Source: Hydrogenophaga aromaticivorans (lineage in GTDB: Bacteria > Pseudomonadota > Gammaproteobacteria > Burkholderiales > Burkholderiaceae_C). Taken from it: a DNA stretch of 64,000 bases. The notes under the pieces were generated by a model that saw only the letters and a list, made by a program, of their open reading frames with translations, had not been told where the DNA came from and searched no databases. Position 1 is the stretch's first letter; each line of letters begins with the position of its first letter. The position numbers were made by a program, and so were the translations under genes. The DNA is taken from NCBI RefSeq assembly GCF_013387465.1, contig NZ_VYGV01000016.1:739413-803412 (forward strand). Direction: 5' to 3'. Below are positions 53,792-62,149 of the stretch, one piece after another.

Positions 53792-54552
53792 TCAATGGGG
53801 AAGTTCCGCGCCGATCAACAGTTGATGGCGGATCAGGGCGGCCAGCGCCTGTGAAAGATCGAATCCGGGTTCTGCAACAAAGGCCTGGTCGATGGCCTCG
53901 CCAAAGAGGGCGTTTTCCAGCAGGCCCTCGACCAGCGCGGCCATGCCGGGGGTGGTCTGCAGCACCATCACATCCCACCCGCTGCGAAAGACCAGGGCAC
54001 ATTCGGCCTGCGCCAGATCGACGCCTCCGAGCGCGATGCCGCTGTCCTCCTTGTGCGCGGCCCAGATCGATACGGCCGCGTGCGGCGAGCTCAGCAGGTG
54101 CAGGCTGGGCGCCAACTGCCAGCACAGTGAGGGCAGGGCGTCGGCGTCCTGCAGCAGGGCCGAGAGGCTGGTGGCATCGAGGGGCTGCGCATCGGCGGCG
54201 TGCAGGGCCTGCAGGCGTTGCCATTCGAGCCGCGCCACGTCGGCCAGGTAGGGCAGGCCAGCGGCCGGCGGGAACCGCGCGATGAACCCGGGCAGTTCGT
54301 CGCCGTAGTGGGCGAGCACCCGGGTGCGGGGCGGGTGGGCACGCACAAAGACCTGGGCCATGGCGCGGAAGAAGTCTTCACCCACCAGCTGTTGCGTGAC
54401 CGGGAAGGTCTGGGCCAGCGCGTCCACCAGCGAGACCACCACGTTGTTGCGGTAGACAGCCAGGGGTCGCTGTGGTTCCAGGTGACGAGGCCGTTGGGCA
54501 CGGTCAGCGCCGGGTCGAGCAGGGCCTGCGCCCAGGTGTGTTGCGTGTTCAT
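53792..54552 (-). pseudogene. bufC: BufC (DUF2063), interrupted by a one-base frameshift
   Basis: BufC partners BufB in modifying bufferin precursors. The frame from the ATG at 54552 gives [26 protein letters not shown], the proper DUF2063 start, but the conserved continuation RPLAVYRNNVVVSLVDAL lies in another frame; one base appears missing near 54475-54465. The rest (about residues 30-250) is intact to GAELPH. The start overlaps the bufB stop (ATGA). It may be a true mutation, a sequencing error or programmed shifting. DoxX follows. Confidence 0.78.
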
Positions 54553-55529
54553 GTGACGGCCTCCTGCGCGGGGGCGTAACGGGTGCGCGTGCAGGGGCCG
54601 GGTTGGGTGGGTTTCGACGCCGCATGGGTGGTGGCCAGCAGGCGTTGTTCGGCCGTGCGCGCTTCGCCCAGCAAGACCTCGAAGGCGGGCAGGTCGTTGT
54701 CGCGTTCGATCAGGGTCGGCTTCGGGCCGGTGATGGCCAGGGCGGCTTCGTACAGCGCCCAGACCGCTTCGGCCACCGGGGAACCGTGGGTGTCGATCAG
54801 CAGGCGGTCACCCGCGCTGTCCAGGTCTTCGGCAAAACCGGCCAGGTGGATTTCGCCGGTGGCGTGGCAGGGGAGCTCGCACAGGCTGCGCAGGGGGTTG
54901 AGGCCGTGGTTGGTGCTCGAAACATAGACGTTGTTGACGTCCAGCAGCAGGCCGCAGCCGGTGCGCTGGACCACCTCACGCAGAAAGTCGCCTTCGCTCC
55001 AGGTGGAGCTGGCGAAGGCCACGTAGGTCGAGGGATTCTCCAGCAGCAGGCTGCGGCCCAGCCGGGCCTGCACCTGGTGAATGTGGTCGCACACGCGCTG
55101 CAGCGTGGGCCCGTTGTAGGGCAGGGGCAGCAGGTCGTTGAAGAACACACCGCCGTGGCTGGACCAGGCCAGGTGTTCGGAAAACACGGCGGGCTGGTAG
55201 CGTTCCACCAGCCGGGCCACGGCTTCCAGGTGGTCGGCATCGAGCGGGTCTTCGCCGCCGATGGACAGGCCCACGCCGTGCAGGCTCAAGGGGTAGTGCT
55301 CGCGGATGCGGGTGAGGTGGTGATGCAGGGGACCCCCGGCCACCAGGTAGTTCTCTGCATGCACTTCAAAGAAACCCAGGTCGGGCTGGTGCGCATGGAT
55401 GTGCTGAAAGTGCTCGGGTTTGAGGCCGAGCCCGGCCCGGTGGGGCAGCGCGAGGCTGCCGGGCTGGTGGGAGCGGTTGGGCGCGACCGGCGGCGTGGAG
55501 CCCAACGGTGATGCAGCGTGAGGGCTCAT
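54549..55529 (-). CDS. bufB: BufB, DUF692 bufferin-maturation enzyme
   Basis: 326 residues, MNIO (DUF692) family. Multinuclear iron enzymes of this family convert cysteines of the precursor to thiooxazoles. Visible: [65 protein letters not shown] and IDTHGSPV, which include the metal ligands His, Glu, Asp and Asn. The C-terminal tail is variable. It lies between bufA and bufC. Confidence 0.92.
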   Translation of the reverse strand: MSPHAASPLGSTPPVAPNRSHQPGSLALPHRAGLGLKPEHFQHIHAHQPDLGFFEVHAENYLVAGGPLHHHLTRIREHYPLSLHGVGLSIGGEDPLDADHLEAVARLVERYQPAVFSEHLAWSSHGGVFFNDLLPLPYNGPTLQRVCDHIHQVQARLGRSLLLENPSTYVAFASSTWSEGDFLREVVQRTGCGLLLDVNNVYVSSTNHGLNPLRSLCELPCHATGEIHLAGFAEDLDSAGDRLLIDTHGSPVAEAVWALYEAALAITGPKPTLIERDNDLPAFEVLLGEARTAEQRLLATTHAASKPTQPGPCTRTRYAPAQEAVT

Positions 55530-55568
55530 GGTGGGGTCTCTGGTGTCCGACGATCGCGCCCGCTGGGA

Positions 55569-55892
55569 TCAGGACATTTTTTCCTTGAAGGCGGCGAGCT
55601 GGCCAAAGCCGGTGGACGATGTGGGCGATGCGGTTTTCTCGCAGCTGCCCTTGGGCACCAGCGACCAGGCGTTGCCCTGGTGGTCCATCTTGGAGGTGCC
55701 GGCGCAGGTGGTGCCGGGGCCGGCGGCGCAGTCGTTCTTGCCCTTGAGGGCGACGCCGAAACATTTCTCTTTGTCGGCCATCTGGGCGGCGGCCGGGCTG
55801 GCGGCCAGCGTCAGGGCCGCGCCCATGGCGAAAGCCAGGGCGGTGCCGGATGCGATGCGGGCGGCGTTGCGGCGGGTGATGGTGTTGCTCAT
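55569..55892 (-). CDS. bufA: Bufferin precursor, BufA1-type (DUF2282)
   Basis: 107 residues. Long Sec signal with RR near the start (about residues 1-37, ending ASPAAAQ). Mature core [20 protein letters not shown] has Cys44 and Cys55, then Cys63 and Cys84, the four-Cys pattern of bufferin 1, followed by a conserved tail with [12 protein letters not shown]. Bufferins bind copper in the periplasm after BufBC modify Cys residues. First gene of the operon, 39 bases before bufB. Confidence 0.92.
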   Translation of the reverse strand: MSNTITRRNAARIASGTALAFAMGAALTLAASPAAAQMADKEKCFGVALKGKNDCAAGPGTTCAGTSKMDHQGNAWSLVPKGSCEKTASPTSSTGFGQLAAFKEKMS

Positions 55893-56224
55893 GGTGATCT
55901 CCAGATAAAACGTGTTGGGAAGCGACGGGTGCCAGCCAACGTGAATGGCTTGCAGGGAGGTAGTCGCCGCGTCTGAACGATCCTTACAGCCGCATCCGAA
56001 AAAAAAATGCAGGGCAGGTTCTGAAGGCGTGGGGAGGCCGGGCCTCGGGTGTACCGAAGGGGCGCGTAGGCGCGAGCCGATCCACCGCCGTTGGCGGGGA
56101 CCTGTGTGGGGAATCCGTGTGGGGTGTTCAGGCCGCGCTGGCGCTGTGCGGCGGCCGACTTGTCAGGGATGCGGCTGGAACACGGGCGTGGCTGGTGCCG
56201 CGCCCGTGGGCCGCGTTGCGCCGC
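55893..56224. other. Upstream region of bufA; no gene seen
   Basis: About 330 bases between bufA and the reductase gene. It holds the probable bufA promoter (see 55961-55988) and an A tract at 55999-56007. No gene or terminator with a clear T run is seen. Confidence 0.5.
55961..55988 (-). promoter_or_regulatory. Candidate ECF-type promoter for the bufferin operon
   Basis: On the minus strand TGTAAGG is followed after about 16 bases by CGACTA, about 70 bases before the bufA start. ECF sigma factors (Caulobacter SigF, ECF16 group) drive related operons, with GTAA-type -35 boxes. No ECF gene is in the window. Confidence 0.4.
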
Positions 56225-57241
56225 TCAGACCATCTGGAACACGAAGCTGTCGGCGTAGAGGTGGTCCATGCTCGCGCCCCGGGCCGCAAAGGCGACCTTG
56301 GCGTCGGCGATCATGGTGGGCGAGCCACACAGGTAGATCGCGTGCTCCGACAGGTCGGGCAGGTCGGCCAGTACGGCGTCCTGCACGTAACCGCGGCGCC
56401 CGGTCCAGCTGTCGCTGGCGCGCGAGAGCACCGGCACGTACTGGAACTCGTAGAGGCGGTCGGCCCAGGTCTGGATCTCGTCGTGCAGGTACAGGTCGGC
56501 CTCGGTGCGCATGCCCCAGTAGAGGCTCACCGGTGGGCAGTCCTCGTCGTCCATCAGGGCTTCGAGCATGCTCTTGATGGGCGCGAGTCCGGTGCCGGTG
56601 GCGACCATCACCAGCGGGCGGTAGTCCTCGGCGTGGAAGCAGAAGTTGCCGTGCGGTATCTCCACGTCCAGCGTCTGGCCTGCGCGCAGCGTGGCGATTT
56701 GTTGCTCGGTGAAGGTGCCGCCGGGGATGCGGCGCACGTGGAAGTCCACCGTGCCGCCGTTGGGCCGGGAGGCCATCGAAAAGCTGCGGTGGCGGCCGTC
56801 GCCGAGCTGCACGTTCATGTACTGGCCGGGTCGGTAGACCAGCTCGACGTCTTCCGGCAGGCGCAGGCGCAGGTGCGTCACGTCGGGCGTCAGCGCTTGC
56901 ACGCCTTCCACCGTCGCGCTCAGCAAGGTGGGGCTGGAGCAGGCCAGCGGCGGCGCGACACTGATCACCAGATCGCTGCTGGGCCGCGCCTGGCAGGCCA
57001 GGGCGAAACCGGCCTCGGCCTCTTCGGGGCTCAGGCCCATGGGCAGTTCGCCGGCCTCGCCATCTTCGCTGGTGTAGCCCACGGCGCCTTCCACCAGCTT
57101 GATGCGGCAGGTGCCGCAACCGCCGAACTGGCATTCGTGCGGCAGGGCGATCTCGCCGCGCAGCGCGGCCTCCAGCACCGCCTCGCCAGCAGCAACTTCA
57201 AAAGACTGGCCGGTTTCCAGCCAGACAACACGGTGGTTCAT
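56225..57241 (-). CDS. 2Fe-2S ferredoxin / FAD / NAD(P)H oxidoreductase
   Basis: 338 residues in three parts. A plant-type 2Fe-2S domain with C37, C42, C45 and C83; an FAD-binding domain with RPGQYMNVQLG and RHRSFSMAS; an NAD-binding domain with LVMVATGTGLAPIKSML and YLCGSPTMI. The layout is that of phenol-hydroxylase reductases and CDP-6-deoxyglucoseen reductase. It can pass electrons from NAD(P)H to the ferredoxins or the diiron protein encoded in the same cluster. Confidence 0.88.
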   Translation of the reverse strand: MNHRVVWLETGQSFEVAAGEAVLEAALRGEIALPHECQFGGCGTCRIKLVEGAVGYTSEDGEAGELPMGLSPEEAEAGFALACQARPSSDLVISVAPPLACSSPTLLSATVEGVQALTPDVTHLRLRLPEDVELVYRPGQYMNVQLGDGRHRSFSMASRPNGGTVDFHVRRIPGGTFTEQQIATLRAGQTLDVEIPHGNFCFHAEDYRPLVMVATGTGLAPIKSMLEALMDDEDCPPVSLYWGMRTEADLYLHDEIQTWADRLYEFQYVPVLSRASDSWTGRRGYVQDAVLADLPDLSEHAIYLCGSPTMIADAKVAFAARGASMDHLYADSFVFQMV

Positions 57242-57269
57242 GCTCGACTCCGTCGAAGACTGCGGGGGC

Positions 57270-57749
57270 TTATTTCTTGATGTCGGCCTGGACCATGACC
57301 TCGTGGCCGCTGGCGGCCAGCGCGTCTTTCAGCGCCTGCAGGGCGGCCAGGCCACACGCGGTGTCCTGTTCGCCATTGCCACCGCTCAGGCCCACACCGC
57401 CCACCACTTCGCCGTTGACGACGATGGGGAAGCCACCGACGAAGACGGCGAACTTGCCTTCAAAGCTCCACTGGATGCCGAAGGCCTCGTTGCCGGGCAG
57501 GGCAGGGCCGTTGGGCGCGGTGTTGAAGAGGTGTGTCGAGCGCTTGTGGCCGGCGGCGGTGAAGGCCTTGTTCCAGGCGATCTGCGGGCCGGTCACGCGG
57601 GCGCCGTCCATGCGTTCCATCACCAGCGGAAAACCGCCTTCGTCGGTGATGCAGATGGTTTCCAGCACGTTGATGTCCTGGGCCTTGACCAGGGCGGCGC
57701 GGACCATCAGGCGGGCTTCGTCGAGTTGGAGTTTGAGTGCGGTTTTCAT
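57270..57749 (-). CDS. GlcG/HbpS-family protein
   Basis: 159 residues. GlcG/HbpS (DUF336) fold: TICITDEGGFPLVMERMDGA, AWNKAFTAAGHKRST, GGFPIVVNGEVVGGVGLSGG. Some members bind haem or ligands of catabolic pathways. Start ATG 57749. It lies between the reductase and aldehyde dehydrogenase genes on the same strand, gaps of 28 and 31 bases. Confidence 0.85.
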   Translation of the reverse strand: MKTALKLQLDEARLMVRAALVKAQDINVLETICITDEGGFPLVMERMDGARVTGPQIAWNKAFTAAGHKRSTHLFNTAPNGPALPGNEAFGIQWSFEGKFAVFVGGFPIVVNGEVVGGVGLSGGNGEQDTACGLAALQALKDALAASGHEVMVQADIKK

Positions 57750-57780
57750 GGGTTTTTCCGGGATTTGAAAGAAAGGGGGA

Positions 57781-59238
57781 TCAAGCGGCGCGGTAGACGA
57801 TCTTGGTCTGTGTGAAGAACTCCATGCCGACCCTGCCGGACTCGCGGAAGGTGGAGGTGCTGGAGTTCTTGACGCCGCCAAAGGGCGCGTTGACCAGGTT
57901 GCCGGTGGTGGTGCGGTTGATCTTGACCGTGCCCGACTGGATGTTCTGCGCGAAGTCGTGCATGTACTTCGGGTTGCGCGTGGCGATCGCCGCCGAGAGG
58001 CCGTACTCGCTGTCATTGGCCTTGGCCATCGCGTCCGTGAAGTCGCTCGCCTCGATGATCGCCAGCACCGGGCCGAAGATCTCCTCGCGCGCAATGCGCA
58101 TGGTTGGCTTCACGCCGTCAAACACCGCCGGCGAGATGTAATACCCGTGCTCGTAGACCCCGCCGCTCAGGCGCTCGCCGCCGCACAGCAGCGTGGCCTC
58201 GCCCTGGCCGATCTCGATGTAGGAGAGCACCGTCTGCAACTGCTTCTCGGTCGCCAGCGGCCCCAGGTCCATGCCCGGCGTCAGGCCGCTGCCGATCTTG
58301 AGCTGCTGCACACGCGCCAGCAGCTTCTGTGTGAAGGCGGCCTTGACCGCGCTCACCACGATCAGGCGGCTGGTGCCCGTGCAGGCCTGGCCGGTGAGCG
58401 AGAAGCCGCCCTTGACCGCCAGGTCCACCGCCAGGTCCAGATCGGCATCCTCCATCACGATCAGCGGGTTCTTGCCACCGAGCTCCATCTGCAGGCGCGT
58501 GGTCAGGTGCACCGTGCGCTGGATGTGCATGCCCGCCTGCGTGGAGCCGGTGAAGGAGATGGCGCAGATCGCGCGCGAGGTCGTGATGATCGGGCCCACG
58601 TCACCGGCGCGCCCGGTGATGAAGTTCAGCACCCCTTTGGGCAGGCCGGCCTGCACCAGCGCCTCGGTCAGGCGCAGGCCCGAAAGCGGCGCGTCCGACG
58701 AAGGCTTGAAGACCACCGTGTTGCCCATGGCCAGGGCCGGGGCGATCTTGCGCGCGGGGATGGAGGCGGGGAAGTTCCAGGGCGAGATGACGGTCACCAC
58801 GCCCAGCGGCTCGCGCTGGCTGTAGACCTGCATCTCCGGGTCGTCCTGCGGGTAGGTCTCACCCCCGAAGGTCTGGCTCTCCATGGCGTAGAAGCGGAAG
58901 GTCTGCGCGGCGCGCAGGAACTCGTCGCGCCCCAGGGCCTTGGACTTGCCTTCCTCGCGCGTTAGCTCCTCGCCAAAACGATCGGCGTTCGCTTCCAGGT
59001 AATCGGCCGCCTTGTTCAGGACCTTGGCGCGCTGGCTGATGGGGGTCTTGCGCCAGCCCTCGAAGGCCGCGGCGGCCGCGCCCACGGCGGCTTCGGCGTC
59101 GGCCGAGGCCGAAGCCTGGAAGCGGCCCAGGTTCTCGCGGGTGTCGGCCGGGTTGATGTTGTCGAACGTGCGCCCGCTGCGGCTGCGGACCCATTCGCCG
59201 TTGATGTGGTTGAAGAACTCTTCGACAGGGGTGCTCAT
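57781..59238 (-). CDS. NAD(P)-dependent aldehyde dehydrogenase
   Basis: 485 residues, full-length class-1/2-like ALDH. NINPAD and VTVISPWNFPASIP at the N-terminus, GSTQAG cofactor loop, catalytic base in MELGGKNPLIV and nucleophile Cys in GQACTGTSRLIV. Resemblance is closest to alpha-ketoglutaric-semialdehyde and related dehydrogenases, but the substrate cannot be read from sequence. It should oxidise an aldehyde produced in the pathway. Confidence 0.88.
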   Translation of the reverse strand: MSTPVEEFFNHINGEWVRSRSGRTFDNINPADTRENLGRFQASASADAEAAVGAAAAAFEGWRKTPISQRAKVLNKAADYLEANADRFGEELTREEGKSKALGRDEFLRAAQTFRFYAMESQTFGGETYPQDDPEMQVYSQREPLGVVTVISPWNFPASIPARKIAPALAMGNTVVFKPSSDAPLSGLRLTEALVQAGLPKGVLNFITGRAGDVGPIITTSRAICAISFTGSTQAGMHIQRTVHLTTRLQMELGGKNPLIVMEDADLDLAVDLAVKGGFSLTGQACTGTSRLIVVSAVKAAFTQKLLARVQQLKIGSGLTPGMDLGPLATEKQLQTVLSYIEIGQGEATLLCGGERLSGGVYEHGYYISPAVFDGVKPTMRIAREEIFGPVLAIIEASDFTDAMAKANDSEYGLSAAIATRNPKYMHDFAQNIQSGTVKINRTTTGNLVNAPFGGVKNSSTSTFRESGRVGMEFFTQTKIVYRAA

Positions 59239-59288
59239 GGTGCGGGGCGGGGACGGGTCCCCGGGGTAGGTGACAGACGACGGGAGAA

Positions 59289-59324
59289 GGCGCAGCGCCC
59301 AGCGCTGCGCGGGGGTTTCACTTC
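59289..59324. repeat. Partial copy of the dispersed repeat
   Basis: GGCGCAGCGCCCAGCGCTGCG then CGGGGGTTTCACTTCA, matching the last module and tail of copy 1 (GGGGGTGTTCACTTCA at 12520). It ends at the stop codon of the diiron-protein gene. Confidence 0.55.
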
Positions 59325-60039
59325 AGGCGGCCAGGGCCAGCTCGGGGGCGACGTAGTCGTTGTAGAGCGCGGTGGTGTAGAGCAGGCGCATCTGGGCACC
59401 GACCTCACAGATCTTGATGCAGCGCTGCTGCATCTCCACCGTGGTGGCGTGCTCCAGCACGATCTGGTAGCCGCGCTCGCCGTGGATCTCGTCGGAGACG
59501 ATGTGCAGGTCGAAGAACTCGACCTCTTCATCGCTGAAGCCGTACTTGTCGCGCAGCGTGGGGGTCTGCTTGCGGTAGATCGAAGGCACCTGGGACTCCA
59601 GGCCCACGACCAGACCGGCGACAGCCACCACCGGGTCTTCGCGCATGGCCACGGCGTAGCACCAGCTCTGCAGGGCGCGCGTGGTGGGCGACATGTTCTC
59701 CTGGTCGGTCACGCGCGCGCGGGTGGTGCCGCAGGCCTCGGCGAAGCGGATCAGCAGGTCGGTGTGGCGGTCCCCGCCGATCTCTTCTTCGTACATGTTG
59801 GCCAGCAGGAAGTCCTTGGCGTCGGTCATGTGGTCGGGGGTGCGGGCGTAGATGTAGGCCAGGTAGTCGGCGAAGGGGCCGACGTAGTGGTAGTGGTTCT
59901 CGGCCCAGCGTGCGAGGTGTTCGCGGCTGAGGCTGCCTTCGGCCCAGGCCAGGCTGAAGGGGGATTTGTTGGCGCTCTTGCCCTGGATGGCGTTCTCCAG
60001 GGCGCTGCGCAGTTCGTCTCGGTTCATCGGCGTGCTCAT
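59323..60039 (-). CDS. Haem-oxygenase-like diiron protein (TenA/PqqC/CADD-like)
   Basis: 238 residues, all-helical. The six HDO metal ligands are present with CADD spacing: E85 and H92 (EEIGGDRH), E148 (GLESQ), and H179, D183, H186 (HIVSDEIH). HDOs such as CADD, UndA and SznF use a diiron site with oxygen for oxidations, C-C cleavage or N-oxygenation. No fused domain. First gene of the leftward operon with the dehydrogenase, GlcG-like and reductase genes; ferredoxins are encoded divergently. Substrate unknown. Confidence 0.82.
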   Translation of the reverse strand: MSTPMNRDELRSALENAIQGKSANKSPFSLAWAEGSLSREHLARWAENHYHYVGPFADYLAYIYARTPDHMTDAKDFLLANMYEEEIGGDRHTDLLIRFAEACGTTRARVTDQENMSPTTRALQSWCYAVAMREDPVVAVAGLVVGLESQVPSIYRKQTPTLRDKYGFSDEEVEFFDLHIVSDEIHGERGYQIVLEHATTVEMQQRCIKICEVGAQMRLLYTTALYNDYVAPELALAA

Positions 60040-60113
60040 GAGAGGCTCCTTGATGGGGGTGGCGGAAAAGGGATGTCGGACGCTTCGGGTCGGGTGCTTT
60101 GACCGTCAACACG

Positions 60114-60126
60114 GTATACAATATAC
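60114..60126. promoter_or_regulatory. GTATACAATATAC palindrome, candidate GntR operator
   Basis: GTATA-CAA-TATAC is a perfect palindrome 75 bases upstream of the diiron-protein start. It is one of a pair in the divergent gap. Confidence 0.6.
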
Positions 60127-60252
60127 AGAAAACAATGTGACGTCAACCGAAAATCTGAAAATTCCAGAAATCCCCGGGGTTTCTCGGCTCAGCGCCCGAC
60201 TGGCAGGGTCTTGAAGCCCGCGATGAAGGCACTTGACGCATCATTGTTGACG

Positions 60253-60265
60253 GTATACAGTATAC
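60253..60265. promoter_or_regulatory. GTATACAGTATAC palindrome, candidate GntR operator
   Basis: GTATAC-A-GTATAC lies 51 bases upstream of the first ferredoxin start and overlaps TATACT (60261-60266), a likely -10 box. FCD-type GntR regulators bind short GTATAC-like palindromes, and a GntR gene closes the cluster. Confidence 0.62.
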
Positions 60266-60315
60266 TTCATTCCATCGAGAGCGCCGCAGCAGACCCACCC
60301 CACAGCGAGATACCC

Positions 60316-60606
60316 ATGCCTGTCGTCATCCTTCACAAGCACGGTCAGACCTTCCAGGACGAGGTCAGGCCCAACACCAACCTCGTGGTGCGCGCCGGCA
60401 TCAAGCAGTTTCCGTATCCCAACCTCCAGTACGAGTGCGGCATGGGCAAGTGCGCCAAGTGCGCCACCCGGGTGATCGCCGGTGCCGAACACCTGCCGCC
60501 ACCGAACTGGAAAGAGAAGAAGCAGCTGGGGGAGCGCCTGAACGAGGGCTACCGGCTGGCCTGCCAGCTCTGGCTGGAGCACGACATCGAGCTGACGCAG
60601 GACTGA
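60316..60606 (+). CDS. 2Fe-2S ferredoxin (first)
   Basis: 96 residues. Plant-type cluster ligands C41, C46, C49 and C83 (CGMGKCAKCATRV and LACQ). Single-domain electron carrier, likely reduced by the 56225-57241 reductase. First gene of the rightward arm. Confidence 0.9.
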   Translation: MPVVILHKHGQTFQDEVRPNTNLVVRAGIKQFPYPNLQYECGMGKCAKCATRVIAGAEHLPPPNWKEKKQLGERLNEGYRLACQLWLEHDIELTQD

Positions 60607-60679
60607 GCGTCTCTGGCTGCGCCAACACCGGACCACCCACCTTCACCGACCCCATCACCCCACCTGGAGCCGAACCACC

Positions 60680-61012
60680 ATGTATGTGATCCTGACCACC
60701 AAGCCCGGCCAATTCAGAACGGAAGTCGGGCCTGACCTGAAACCCGTCGAAGCCTATGACTACGTTTTCTACGGGCGGACGCGCGCGCGCTTTCTGATTG
60801 CCGAAATCAGCGGTGAGACCCGCGTGCGCATCGTCGACGAAACCGAGCCGGTCACCGTCAACGATGTGCCCTCGAAGTTCCTTGAAAAATTCCACGAGAT
60901 CGAAGGCGCGCGCCGCGAACTCCAGTACCTCTGCGCCTTCGGCGACATGGACACCACCCTGGTGCCGCGCGACGTGGCCGACTTCAACCGCCCGGTGCCG
61001 GTGGCCGCATGA
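60680..61012 (+). CDS. Unknown 110-residue protein between two ferredoxins
   Basis: I do not recognise it. 110 residues, no signal peptide, membrane helix or Cys cluster (one Cys). It starts MYVILTTKPGQFRTEVG, is rich in charged residues and has FLEKFHEIEGARRELQYLC. Its stop overlaps the second ferredoxin start (ATGA), which suggests stoichiometric production with the ferredoxin. It could be a subunit or assembly partner of the oxygenase. Confidence 0.75.
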   Translation: MYVILTTKPGQFRTEVGPDLKPVEAYDYVFYGRTRARFLIAEISGETRVRIVDETEPVTVNDVPSKFLEKFHEIEGARRELQYLCAFGDMDTTLVPRDVADFNRPVPVAA

Positions 61013-61287
61013 TCCAGGTCACCTTCATCTCCAACGACAACAAGCGGGTCGAGGCGCCGGACAACAGCAACCTGTTGCGGGTCTCGCTGCGCGAAAAAGG
61101 CGGCATCCCGTTCAAGTGCGGCGGTGGCCTGTGCGGCACCTGCAAGTGCCGCATCGAACGCGGCCTGGAGCACACCGACGAGGTGAAGGCCAAGGAACGC
61201 AAGCACCTGAACGACGAACAACTGGCCGACGGCTACCGCATGGCCTGCCAGACCTTCATCCGCGGCGACATCGCGGTGTCCTGGTAA
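61009..61287 (+). CDS. 2Fe-2S ferredoxin (second)
   Basis: 92 residues. Ligands C37, C42, C45 and C80 (KCGGGLCGTCKCR, MACQ), with an extra Cys at 47. Its overall sequence differs from the first ferredoxin, so they are not a recent duplication. Start overlaps the upstream stop by four bases. Confidence 0.9.
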   Translation: MIQVTFISNDNKRVEAPDNSNLLRVSLREKGGIPFKCGGGLCGTCKCRIERGLEHTDEVKAKERKHLNDEQLADGYRMACQTFIRGDIAVSW

Positions 61288-61356
61288 GTCCATGAGCGCC
61301 GCCCGGCCGTTCCGAAGGCGCTTAGCCCCGCAGTGCGCAGCGCGGAGGGTAGTCCA

Positions 61357-62115
61357 ATGAGCGGCATCGCTACGGGTCTGCTGCCCGTGGGGCTGGACGG
61401 GGTGACCTACCTCGGCATGGGCGCCATGGTGCTGATCGGCGCCTGCCTGCAGGGCGTGAGCGGGCTGGGCTTCGCGATGTTCTGTGCACCCATTGCCGCG
61501 CTGCTGTTCCCCGAGCTGGTGCCCGGTCCGCTGCTGGCCCTGAGCTGCCCGCTGGCCCTGATGACCGGCCTGCGCGAGTTCCACGCCATCGAGTGGCGCA
61601 CCGCGGGGCAGGCGATCGCCGGGCGGGTGCTGGGCACCGCGCTGGCCGCGCTCTGCCTGGCCTGGCTGCCGGTGCAGACCCTGTCGCTGCTGTTCGCGGC
61701 GCTGATCCTGACCGGTGTGGCCCTGAGCCTCAAGGGCTGGCGGGTGGCGCACAGCGGCCGCAACACCACGCTGGCGGGCATGGCCTCCGGCCTCATGGGC
61801 ACCATCACCTCGGCCGGCGCGCCGCCGTTCGCCATCGCCATGCAGCACCTGCCGGCCAACCGGCTGCGCGGCACGCTGGGCGCGGTGTTCTTCATCGGCG
61901 CGGCGCTGTCCCTGGTGGCGCTGTCGATGGTGGGGCGCATGGGCGCACCCGAGCTCTGGCTCAGCGCCCTGCTCATGCCCTGGATGGTGGCGGGCTTCGT
62001 GCTCTCCGGCCGCATCAAATTCCTGATGCGCCAGCAATCGCTGCGACCGATGCTGCTGGGTCTGGCCGCCTTTGGCGCGCTGGGCATCCTGGTGCAGACG
62101 CTGACCCGCCATTGA
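61357..62115 (+). CDS. TauE/SafE (TSUP) family permease
   Basis: 252 residues, about eight helices in two repeats: GACLQGVSGLGFAMFCAPI in the first, SGLMGTITSAGAPPFAIAM in the second. TSUP members export sulfite, sulfoacetate or other organic acids. GGAGGG precedes the ATG at 61357. In this cluster it may move the substrate or a product; a second TSUP gene begins at 63906. Confidence 0.85.
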   Translation: MSGIATGLLPVGLDGVTYLGMGAMVLIGACLQGVSGLGFAMFCAPIAALLFPELVPGPLLALSCPLALMTGLREFHAIEWRTAGQAIAGRVLGTALAALCLAWLPVQTLSLLFAALILTGVALSLKGWRVAHSGRNTTLAGMASGLMGTITSAGAPPFAIAMQHLPANRLRGTLGAVFFIGAALSLVALSMVGRMGAPELWLSALLMPWMVAGFVLSGRIKFLMRQQSLRPMLLGLAAFGALGILVQTLTRH

Positions 62116-62149
62116 CCCCTCCCGATCCTTTCAACCCGACCTACGCACC

